NCBI GenBank assembly: GCA_013205645.1
Contig: JABMMH010000428.1
Location: forward strand, 1 to 16,581
DNA length: 16,581 bases
Direction of reading: 5' to 3'
DNA from: Polaromonas sp.
GTDB taxonomy: Bacteria > Pseudomonadota > Gammaproteobacteria > Burkholderiales > Burkholderiaceae_C
Shown here: one piece after another, positions 7,039 to 13,089 of the stretch
Position numbering within the stretch: position 1 is the stretch's first letter
Layout of the letters: every line of letters begins with the position of its first letter
Position numbers and translations under genes: made by a program
The notes under the pieces: generated by a model
The model's database searches: none
What the model was told of the DNA's origin: nothing
What the model saw: the letters and a program-made list of their open reading frames with translations, nothing else

Positions 7039-7518
7039 GTGATCGATCTCGGCATCTCCAAAATTGCGATGATCGGTGCGGTCGCGCTGATCGTCATCGG
7101 CCCCGAAAAGCTGCCGCGTCTGGCGCGCACCATTGGCACCTTGCTGGGCAAGGCGCAGCGTTATGTGGCCGACGTCAAGAGTGAAGTCAATCGCTCTATG
7201 GAGCTGGACGAACTCAAGAAGATGAAGGACAGCGTCGAAGGCGCAGCTCGGGACGTCGAGAGTTCGATGCAGACCAGCGCCAGCGACTTTGAAAAAACAT
7301 GGGCCGAAACCACCAACTTGGACGCTGACAACGCCAACGACGCCCCCGGCATGATCAGTGTTCCGGAGTACCGACATCCTGGGAAAAACTGGCGACTCAA
7401 GCAGGGAGCCACCCCACAATGGTTCAAAGCGCGCTCAGGCGTGAGAACCAAGGCGCTCTCCGGCGCGGCCCGCGTGGCACGTTACCGGCCAAAGTCGCGT
7501 GTTATTTCCCATGGCTAG
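7039..7518 (+). CDS. tatB: Sec-independent protein translocase subunit TatB (GTG start)
   Basis: TatB works with TatC as the receptor for twin-arginine signal peptides. This is a 159-residue protein: N-terminal membrane helix (about 6-21), the GPEKLPRLAR hinge and amphipathic region, a long charged helix (about 40-90), and a basic C-terminal segment (GKNWRLKQGATPQWFKARSG, about 115-134) of a kind seen in Burkholderiales TatB. Translation starts at GTG 7039 (MIDLGISKIAMIG); no ATG gives a complete membrane helix. Position 8 is Lys, where E. coli TatB (MFDIGFSELL) has Glu; see findings. It lies 57 nt after tatA with no strong Shine-Dalgarno, which together with the GTG should keep TatB levels below TatA. 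Confidence 0.96.
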   Translation: MIDLGISKIAMIGAVALIVIGPEKLPRLARTIGTLLGKAQRYVADVKSEVNRSMELDELKKMKDSVEGAARDVESSMQTSASDFEKTWAETTNLDADNANDAPGMISVPEYRHPGKNWRLKQGATPQWFKARSGVRTKALSGAARVARYRPKSRVISHG

Positions 7519-7601
7519 CCCATGCTTTCCTTTATTTTTGACCGAGCCTTGGGCCTTGTTGTCCTTGGCGCCACGTCTGACCTGCAGGGCTTGACTTTTT
7601 C

Positions 7602-8408
7602 ATGAGCGATTCGCAATCCGACAAACCTGACGAACTCGCAGGCACCGAACAACCTTTTGTCCAGCACCTGATGGAGCTGCGCGACCGGATGATCAAAGCG
7701 GTCATTGCCATTGGTGTTGCGGCGGCTGCGCTGGCCTTGTTTCCTGGCCCCGGTGCGCTGTATGACATCATGGCTTCGCCGCTGATTGCCAGCCTGCCCA
7801 AGGGCGCGACTTTGATCGCCACCAATGTGATCTCGCCTTTCGTGGTGCCGATCAAGATCTTGTTCATGTCCGCGTTCATGATCGCCTTGCCGGTGGTCTT
7901 GTTCCAAGTCTGGGCTTTCGTGGCGCCTGGGCTTTATGCACACGAGAAAAAACTGGTGATGCCCCTGGTGGTGTCGAGCACCTTGCTGTTTTTCATCGGC
8001 GTGGCTTTTTGCTACTACTTTGTCTTCGGCCATGTGTTCGCTTTCATCCAGAGCTTTGCGCCCAAGTCGATCACCGCCGCGCCTGACATCGAGGAATACC
8101 TTAACTTTGTCATCGGCATGTTCTTGGCTTTCGGGCTGGCCTTTGAAGTGCCGATTGCGGTCATTTTGCTGGTCCGCATGGGTGTTCTCTCGATCGCCCA
8201 GTTGCGCGAGTACCGCGGTTATTTCTGGGTCATCGCCGCGGTCGGCACGGCTTTGGTGACACCGCCCGATGCAGGCTCGATGTTGATGCTGTTAGGCGTT
8301 GTCGGCGCTTTGTACGAAGTCGGTATTGTGGCGGCTCAAATGTTCGTCAAGCACAGCAAAGCGCCAGATGCAGACGCTGAGGCTGACAAGGAAAAAGACA
8401 AGCCCTGA
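7602..8408 (+). CDS. tatC: Sec-independent protein translocase subunit TatC
   Basis: Multi-spanning core receptor of the Tat translocase, which binds the RR motif on its cytoplasmic face. The 268 residues give six hydrophobic helices. Landmark residues are present: E25 in the N-terminal HLMELRDR motif (E. coli E15, RR binding), the first cytoplasmic loop FQVWAFVAPGLYAHEKK with E115 (E. coli E103), and TPPDAGS with D223 near the fifth helix. The charged tail (ADAEADKEKDKP) is cytoplasmic. The ATG at 7602 follows an 83-nt gap after tatB with no recognisable Shine-Dalgarno and no gene. It is convergent with the protease gene downstream; only 53 nt separate them and no clear bidirectional terminator is visible. 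Confidence 0.98.
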   Translation: MSDSQSDKPDELAGTEQPFVQHLMELRDRMIKAVIAIGVAAAALALFPGPGALYDIMASPLIASLPKGATLIATNVISPFVVPIKILFMSAFMIALPVVLFQVWAFVAPGLYAHEKKLVMPLVVSSTLLFFIGVAFCYYFVFGHVFAFIQSFAPKSITAAPDIEEYLNFVIGMFLAFGLAFEVPIAVILLVRMGVLSIAQLREYRGYFWVIAAVGTALVTPPDAGSMLMLLGVVGALYEVGIVAAQMFVKHSKAPDADAEADKEKDKP

Positions 8409-8461
8409 GCTTTCAGTGCGCTGATGGCTGCCTTGACTTAGCTTTTTAGCACTTCAGCACT

Positions 8462-9610
8462 TCAACGCGGCAAGGCTGGCCGCTGACGGATGCTCGGGGT
8501 TACCGCCACATCTAAGCTGGCGTCGCGGCGCTGTACCTTCAGGGCGGCACTCACCCCAGGTTTGAGCGCCGCCACCGCGCCGAGCAATTCGGCGACGTTG
8601 CTGACCGGCTTGTTGGCCACCGCGGTGATGACATCGCCAGGGCGAATGCCGGCGGCTGCGGCCGGGCCGTTTTGCAGCACACCGGTGATGATGACGCCAC
8701 TTTTGGCCGTGAGGTTGAAGGTTTGTGCCAGTTCAGCATTCAGCTCTTGGGGCTCGACACCAATCCAGCCGCGGGTGACCTGTCCGTCCCTGACGATGCT
8801 TTCTAGTACTTGGCGGGCGGTCGACACCGGAATGGCAAAGCCGATGCCCATAGAGCCGCCTGAGCGCGAATAAATCGCCGTGTTGATGCCCAGCAAGCGG
8901 CCTTGCGTGTCGACCAGTGCGCCGCCTGAATTGCCTGGGTTGATGGCCGCATCGGTCTGAATGAAATTCTCAAACACGTTGATGCCGAGCTGACTCCGAC
9001 CCAGGGCGCTGATGATGCCGCTGGTGACGGTTTGCCCGACACCGAAGGGGTTGCCAATGGCTAGCACCTGATCACCAATCTCAAGGCTATCTGAGCTCCC
9101 CAGCACGATGACTGGCAATTTGTCGAGTTCGATCTTCAGAATGGCGAGGTCGGTTTCTGGATCGGTACCGATGACTTTGGCTTTGGCTCTGCGTGAATCA
9201 ATCAGAATGACTTCGATTTCGTCAGCACCCTCAACCACATGGTTGTTGGTGAGGATGTAGCCGCTGGGGCTGACGATGACGCCACTGCCGAGTCCGACCT
9301 GTGTTTCGTTGCGGACTTGATCGCCAAAAAAGAAGCGGAACCAAGGGTCTTCGGTGTTCGGTGAGCGGGTGGCGACTTTGCTGGCGCTGATGCTGACGAC
9401 CGCCCCAGACGCCGCTTTAGCAGCCGCACTGAAACTGCCGGGCGCACCGCCGGCTATTTTGGCTGTGCTGCCAGCCGGTGCTTCGATCACGGTCACCGAG
9501 CCGAAACGACTGCCGCGTTCTAGCCATTGTGGTTTCAGGCTGACAACCACAAAATAAACCGCCAGCAGGACGGTGACAACCTGCGAAAATAAAAGCCAAG
9601 ATCTGCGCAT
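8462..9610 (-). CDS. Membrane-anchored HtrA-family serine protease, single PDZ (DegS/AlgW-type)
   Basis: S1C trypsin-like protease, predicted periplasmic with an uncleaved N-terminal anchor. Domain order in 382 residues: transmembrane segment about 5-25 (WLLFSQVVTVLLAVYFVVVS), linker, protease domain about 65-275 with triad H124 (TNNHVV), D154 (ETDLAILKI) and S228 (NPGNSGG), then one PDZ domain about 281-372 (GWIGVEPQEL ... GIRPGDVITAVANKPV). One PDZ plus a membrane anchor is the layout of DegS/AlgW, the envelope-stress proteases that cut RseA, rather than DegP/DegQ with two PDZ domains. Proteins like this are often labelled Do-like or 2-alkenal reductase. I chose ATG at 9610 (MRRSWLLF); the frame is open to a TTG at 9682, which would add 24 residues. 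No rse genes are in the window, so the substrate is unknown. Confidence 0.93.
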   Translation of the reverse strand: MRRSWLLFSQVVTVLLAVYFVVVSLKPQWLERGSRFGSVTVIEAPAGSTAKIAGGAPGSFSAAAKAASGAVVSISASKVATRSPNTEDPWFRFFFGDQVRNETQVGLGSGVIVSPSGYILTNNHVVEGADEIEVILIDSRRAKAKVIGTDPETDLAILKIELDKLPVIVLGSSDSLEIGDQVLAIGNPFGVGQTVTSGIISALGRSQLGINVFENFIQTDAAINPGNSGGALVDTQGRLLGINTAIYSRSGGSMGIGFAIPVSTARQVLESIVRDGQVTRGWIGVEPQELNAELAQTFNLTAKSGVIITGVLQNGPAAAAGIRPGDVITAVANKPVSNVAELLGAVAALKPGVSAALKVQRRDASLDVAVTPSIRQRPALPR

Positions 9611-9615
9611 GGTGG

Positions 9616-9632
9616 TGATGACCCAATCATCA
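9616..9632 (-). promoter_or_regulatory. Perfect 6-bp hairpin just upstream of the protease start
   Basis: On the transcript strand TGATGA, loop TTGGG, TCATCA, ending 5 nt before the ATG at 9610 and preceded by a pyrimidine-rich run (TTTTTTCCTTTTTTCC). It occupies the place where a Shine-Dalgarno should be; none is visible. The repeat is certain; a control function is inference. Confidence 0.4.
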
Positions 9633-9756
9633 GGAAAAAAGGAAAAAACAGCTACAGCGACAGTCTGAAGCTGCCACGGCAAGCTCTGATTTTGACTGAT
9701 TGACCGCGTGATCTGCAGCGCAGCCGCAAAATGGCCATTCGCGAGATGATCGCACT

Positions 9757-9762
9757 GATAAT
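9757..9762 (+). promoter_or_regulatory. Candidate -10 element upstream of the Nif3-like gene
   Basis: GATAAT at 9757-9762 matches five of six bases of the sigma70 -10 consensus, 71 nt before the start at 9834. A matching -35 is not evident. The whole 9611-9833 gap separates two divergent genes and must hold promoters in both directions. Confidence 0.35.
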
Positions 9763-9804
9763 TTGGGGGTGCCGCGTGGTCACTTGTCGCGCTGCTAAAA
9801 GCCT

Positions 9805-9831
9805 GTCAAAACCGGTCAAAAGGATGTCAAA
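9805..9831 (+). repeat. Three GTCAAA(A) direct repeats phased by about one helical turn
   Basis: GTCAAAA at 9805-9811 and 9815-9821 and GTCAAA at 9826-9831, with repeat starts 10 and 11 nt apart, ending 2 nt before the ATG of the Nif3-like gene. Such phasing places the motif on one face of the helix, as in arrays of protein-binding sites. The location overlaps the translation initiation region, so chance or an RNA-level role is also possible. Confidence 0.5.
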
Positions 9832-9833
9832 CG

Positions 9834-10661
9834 ATGAAGAATGCCACGACAGCGGCTTCCCCTCAAGCCTTGGACGGCGTCACCAGAGCTGAGCTGCTGG
9901 GAGCTTTCAACAAGCTGCTGCAGCCCGAGCGCTTCAAGGACTACGGGCCGAATGGCCTGCAAGTTGAAGGCAAGGCGAAGGTGCGGCGCATCGTCTCCGG
10001 CGTGACAGCCAGTCTGGCGCTGATTGAGGCTGCGGTGGCCTGGCAAGCAGACGCGATTTTTGTGCACCATGGGCTTTTCTGGCGCGGTCAAGACGGTCGG
10101 GTCACGGGCTGGATGAAGCAGCGGCTGGCCTTGTTGCTGGCGCATGACATCAATCTTTACGCCTATCACCTGCCACTCGACGCGCACCCAGAGCTGGGCA
10201 ACAACGCGCAGCTGGGCCGGCTTCTCGGCCTGAGTCCCCACGAAGGTGAGGCAGGTCGTTTCGGCGAGTCGGGGTTGGGCTTTATGGGTCGCCGCTTGGA
10301 TGGTGATGCATTCGCCAGCGCTGACAGTTTGGCCAGCCATGTCTCTGCCGTGTTAGGGCGACAGGTGGTGCTGGTAGAACGAGAGCGGCCAGCCGGCCAA
10401 ACGGCCGCAATCCACCATATTGCTTGGTGCACCGGCGGTGCGCAAAGTTACTTCGAAGCAGCGATCGAGGCCGGCGCCGATGTGTTCATCACCGGTGAAA
10501 TGTCCGAGCCGCAGGCCCACTATGCCCGTGAGATGGGCGTGGCCTATATCGCTTGCGGCCACCACGCCTCGGAGCGCTACGGCGCGCCAGCAGTGGCCGC
10601 TCATGTGGCGGCGCAACACGGCTTACTGCATCGGTTCATCGATATCGACAATCCAGCATGA
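9834..10661 (+). CDS. Nif3-like dinuclear metal centre protein (YbgI/DUF34 family)
   Basis: Member of the widespread Nif3/YbgI (GTP cyclohydrolase I type 2-labelled) family, which forms toroidal hexamers with a two-metal site; the biochemical role is not settled. In 275 residues the metal-ligand motifs are FVHHGLFW (H78, H79), YHLPLDAHPE (H112, D116) and CGHHASERYG (H243, H244, E247), together with GEMSEPQAH. N-terminal DYGPNGLQVEG (36-46) is characteristic. The ATG at 9834 has GG-rich AAAAGGATG about 10 nt upstream. The stop overlaps the pdxA start by ATGA (10658-10661), so the two are probably co-translated. I assign no reaction. Confidence 0.93.
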   Translation: MKNATTAASPQALDGVTRAELLGAFNKLLQPERFKDYGPNGLQVEGKAKVRRIVSGVTASLALIEAAVAWQADAIFVHHGLFWRGQDGRVTGWMKQRLALLLAHDINLYAYHLPLDAHPELGNNAQLGRLLGLSPHEGEAGRFGESGLGFMGRRLDGDAFASADSLASHVSAVLGRQVVLVERERPAGQTAAIHHIAWCTGGAQSYFEAAIEAGADVFITGEMSEPQAHYAREMGVAYIACGHHASERYGAPAVAAHVAAQHGLLHRFIDIDNPA

Positions 10662-11707
10662 AGACTGAACTTCCATTCCTGATCACCATGGGCGATGCCG
10701 CGGGCATTGGCCCGGAAATCATTGCCAAAGCCTTTGCAGAAGCGCCTGAAGACATGGCCGGCTGCATCGTGGTGGGTGACGTGGCTGTCATGCGACTGGC
10801 GGCGCAACTGGCAGCCGCTGGGCGCAACAAGCCTGTTCAGGCGGTTGCCGAGCTGGCGAGTCTGGCCGACATGGTGAGCGTGCCGCCGCATTGCATAGGT
10901 GTCTGGCAAGGCTGCACGTTGGCAGCGCCACCGGTCTACGGGCAGATCAGCGCTGAGTCGGGTCGGGCCGCTGCGGAGTGCATCGTCGCCGCCGCGCAGG
11001 CCGTGTTGTCGGGTCAGGCGCGCGGCATGGTGACGGCGCCGATTAACAAAGAAGCGCTGGCGGTCGCGGGTGGCGAGTACGCCCGTTTTCCCGGCCACAC
11101 CGAAATGCTGCAAGCGCAAGCCGCCGCCTTTCTCGGCAAGCCTGTGGTGCAAGTACCGGTTCGCATGATGTTGGCTAACCCCGAGCTCAAAACCGTGTTG
11201 GTCAGCATCCATGTGTCGCTGCGTGAGGCGATTGAGGCGGTGCGTTTTGAGACGGTGTTGGAGACACTGCAGATCACCCATGCCGCGCTGAGTCAGGTGC
11301 TGGGCCGAGCGCCGAAGATCGGTGTCGCCGGTTTGAATCCGCACGCTGGCGAAGGCGGTCTTTTTGGCCGTGAAGAAATCGAGATCATTGCGCCGGCCAT
11401 CGCGGCGGCGCGAGTCGCTGGCATTCAGGCCAGTGGGCCTTTTGCCCCCGACACCGTCTTCATGCGGGCCCGCGCCAAAGACGGACAAGCGGGCGAATTT
11501 GATGTGGTGTTGGCGATGTATCACGACCAAGGCCTTATCCCGGTCAAGTACATGGGCGTGGAGCAAGGCGTCAACGTCACGCTGGGTTTGCCGCTGCTGC
11601 GCACCAGTCCAGACCACGGCACGGCTTTCGACATTGCCGGCACCGGCCAAGCCGATCCGGCCAGCCTGCTGGCGGCGATTCGCATGGCGCGTTCAATGGC
11701 GTATTGA
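10658..11707 (+). CDS. pdxA: 4-hydroxythreonine-4-phosphate dehydrogenase (PdxA)
   Basis: Oxidises 4-phosphohydroxy-L-threonine with NAD in the DXP-dependent pathway to pyridoxal phosphate. 349 residues; metal ligands H185 (SIHVSL), H229 (LNPHAGEGG) and H289 (MYHDQGL) line up with E. coli H166, H211 and H266, and H147 lies in the substrate-site GHTE. TAPINKEAL (126-134) and GVNVTLGLPLLRTSPDHGTA are also typical. An open frame begins at 10553, but the ATG at 10658 overlaps the preceding stop (ATGA) and gives the standard N-terminus LITMGDAAGIGPE. The usual second residue of the GDPAGIGPE motif is Ala (A14) here. It is about 20 residues longer than the E. coli enzyme. It is not beside surA/rsmA; a PdxA2-type paralogue cannot be fully excluded. 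Confidence 0.92.
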   Translation: MKTELPFLITMGDAAGIGPEIIAKAFAEAPEDMAGCIVVGDVAVMRLAAQLAAAGRNKPVQAVAELASLADMVSVPPHCIGVWQGCTLAAPPVYGQISAESGRAAAECIVAAAQAVLSGQARGMVTAPINKEALAVAGGEYARFPGHTEMLQAQAAAFLGKPVVQVPVRMMLANPELKTVLVSIHVSLREAIEAVRFETVLETLQITHAALSQVLGRAPKIGVAGLNPHAGEGGLFGREEIEIIAPAIAAARVAGIQASGPFAPDTVFMRARAKDGQAGEFDVVLAMYHDQGLIPVKYMGVEQGVNVTLGLPLLRTSPDHGTAFDIAGTGQADPASLLAAIRMARSMAY

Positions 11708-11714
11708 CAGCGTT

Positions 11715-12146
11715 TTATTGGCGTTTCAAGCTGTCACGAATTTCCCGCAAAAGCACGACATCTTCAGGCGTGACAGCCGCTACGACAGGCGCTTGCACTT
11801 GTGCTTTTTTCAAGCGGTTGATTTGCTTGATCATGAAGAAAATAATGAACGCCAAAATAGTGAAATTAACCGCGACCGTGATGAAGTTGCCGTAAGCTAG
11901 AACCGGAATACCGGCTTCTTTGAGACCGTCCAGCGTGCGGGCAACGCCAAGAGGGACGTCACCCAGCACCAGAAAAAGGCTCGAAAAATCGAGCTTTCCG
12001 ACCACCGCACCAATGACCGGCATGATCAGGTCCCTCACCACCGAATCGACGATCTTTCCGAAGGCTGCGCCGATGATGACGCCGACCGCCAGGTCGATCA
12101 CATTGCCTTTGATGGCAAACTCTTTGAACTCTTGCATCACGCTCAT
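11715..12146 (-). CDS. mscL: Large-conductance mechanosensitive channel MscL
   Basis: Homopentameric stretch-activated inner-membrane channel that releases solutes on hypo-osmotic shock. 143 residues: amphipathic N-terminal helix (SVMQEFKEFAIKGN), pore-lining TM1 (about 15-45, VIDLAVGVIIGAAFGKIV), periplasmic loop, TM2 (about 86-108, FITVAVNFTILAFIIFFMI) and a cytoplasmic helix with a basic cluster. The frame is open to ATG 12161, but the ATG at 12146 gives the canonical start and has AAAAGG six nt upstream on the - strand. It converges on pdxA with only 7 nt between the two stops (11708-11714), so the genes' 3' ends must overlap in RNA; no terminator is visible. Confidence 0.97.
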   Translation of the reverse strand: MSVMQEFKEFAIKGNVIDLAVGVIIGAAFGKIVDSVVRDLIMPVIGAVVGKLDFSSLFLVLGDVPLGVARTLDGLKEAGIPVLAYGNFITVAVNFTILAFIIFFMIKQINRLKKAQVQAPVVAAVTPEDVVLLREIRDSLKRQ

Positions 12147-12188
12147 GGGGTACCTTTTCATGGGTTAAAAATCCAGCGGCGCCTACCG

Positions 12189-12248
12189 CACTGACAGTGA
12201 ATTGTGGTGTGTTGTCCGTGAAGACAACGGCCTTAAGTGTCAGTTTTT
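12189..12248. promoter_or_regulatory. Cluster of inverted repeats in the mscL-petA intergenic region
   Basis: Three elements lie within 60 nt: the palindrome CACTGACAGTG (12189-12199); GTTGTC-CGTGAA-GACAAC (12211-12228), a perfect 6-bp stem; and TGTCAGT (12238-12244), which is complementary to ACTGACA at 12190-12196 and is followed by TTTTT. The 12147-12392 gap holds the divergent promoters of mscL and petABC. These could be operator or leader structures. The repeats are seen directly; their function is unknown. Confidence 0.4.
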
Positions 12249-12335
12249 GTGTAGGAGTAGGGTGTCAGGCGAGGTCCGGTAACGAGCGGCCTAGCGATTC
12301 GTTCGTCAGGAGGAAATTCCCATTCAGCGCTCCGC

Positions 12336-12341
12336 TACAAT
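12336..12341 (+). promoter_or_regulatory. Candidate -10 element of the petABC promoter
   Basis: TACAAT (in CGCTACAATGC) matches the sigma70 -10 box at five of six bases, 51 nt before the petA ATG. No close -35 match is present at 16-18 nt spacing. It predicts a leader of roughly 45 nt that would begin near 12348 and include the hairpin at 12364-12387. Confidence 0.45.
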
Positions 12342-12363
12342 GCCGGGTTGACCAAATTAAGCC

Positions 12364-12387
12364 TTTTTCAAGCGAGTTCTTGAAGGA
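12364..12387 (+). promoter_or_regulatory. Hairpin that can sequester the petA ribosome binding site
   Basis: TTCAAG (12367-12372), loop CGAGTT, CTTGAA (12379-12384) is a perfect 6-bp stem. It can be extended by two U-G pairs and one U-A pair (TTT 12364-12366 with GGA 12385-12387), giving a 9-bp stem that buries the AAGGA Shine-Dalgarno (12383-12387). The ATG at 12393 lies just outside. Pairing is read from the sequence; thermodynamic stability was not computed. Confidence 0.5.
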
Positions 12388-12392
12388 ATCTC

Positions 12393-13028
12393 ATGACCCA
12401 AGCGAGCGATAAATCAAGCGTTGCGGCACCTGCTGGTGCCGCAGTCGATCATCAAAAAAGAAACTGGATCGTTGCCACGTGTGCCGTTGGTGGCGTCGGT
12501 GTCGCGGCTGTTGCCGTGCCTTTTGTGAGTACTTTCCAGCCGTCTGAGCGTGCCAAAGCCGCCGGCGCTGCGGTCGAGGTGGACATTGCCGCTTTAAAGC
12601 CGGGCGAAAAATTGACGGTCGAATGGCGCGGCAAGCCGGTTTGGATCATCAAGCGCACGCCTGCTCAGCTGGCTGCTTTGAGCGAAGATGAAGATCAGTT
12701 AGCCGACCCTAACTCCGAGCGCAAGCCAGACGAGTTGACGCCAACTTACGCGCGCAACCCGAATCGTTCGATCAAGCCTGAAATCATGGTCGCGGTGGGT
12801 ATTTGCTCGCACCTGGGTTGCTCGCCGGTGGACAAATTCCAACCGGGCGCGCAACCTTCCTTGCCGGATGACTGGCAAGGTGGTTTTTTGTGCCCTTGCC
12901 ACGGTTCGACCTTCGACATGGCCGGACGCGTCTACAAAAACAAGCCCGCACCTGATAATCTGGAGGTGCCTCCCCACATGTACCTGTCTGAAAACCGGGT
13001 GCTGATTGGCGAAGATAAAAAGGCCTGA
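12393..13028 (+). CDS. petA: Ubiquinol-cytochrome c reductase, Rieske iron-sulfur subunit
   Basis: The Rieske protein of the bc1 complex passes the first quinol electron to cytochrome c1. 211 residues: a polar N-terminus, a signal-anchor (about 25-46) preceded by H20-Q-K22-R23-N-W-I, a flexible neck (STFQPSERAKAAG) and the soluble cluster domain. The [2Fe-2S] ligands are C138 and H140 (CSHLGC) and C167 and H170 (CPCHGS); C143 and C169 form the expected disulfide. Rieske proteins are inserted through Tat, yet the motif here is KR rather than RR. The start is ATG 12393 with AAGGA six nt upstream, inside a potential hairpin. First gene of petABC, 61 nt before petB. Confidence 0.97.
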   Translation: MTQASDKSSVAAPAGAAVDHQKRNWIVATCAVGGVGVAAVAVPFVSTFQPSERAKAAGAAVEVDIAALKPGEKLTVEWRGKPVWIIKRTPAQLAALSEDEDQLADPNSERKPDELTPTYARNPNRSIKPEIMVAVGICSHLGCSPVDKFQPGAQPSLPDDWQGGFLCPCHGSTFDMAGRVYKNKPAPDNLEVPPHMYLSENRVLIGEDKKA

Positions 13029-13089
13029 AGCTTGTCAGAGCCTTTCCACCTATCGTCGTGGACTGGCTCATAACTGAGTAGGAACTGTT

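Noticed and set aside
8409..8461. Bidirectional terminator between tatC and the protease
   Set aside because: Only a 4-bp stem (TCAG-TGCG-CTGA at 8413-8424) with no T-run directly after it; not convincing in either direction.
8449..8464. Tandem repeat GCACTTCA x2 at the 3' end of the protease gene
   Set aside because: Only two 8-bp copies, one of them containing the stop codon; no stem, no extension, probably a chance duplication.
9611..9682. Longer protease frame starting at TTG 9682
   Set aside because: It adds 24 residues before a good membrane anchor and has no clear ribosome binding site. ATG 9610 gives the usual MRRSWLLF-type N-terminus. Kept only as an alternative.
10601..11650. 349-codon open frame antisense to pdxA
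   Set aside because: It mirrors pdxA, whose motifs and catalytic histidines are complete. The antisense translation is rich in His, Arg and Gln with no recognisable domain, typical of a GC-rich shadow frame.
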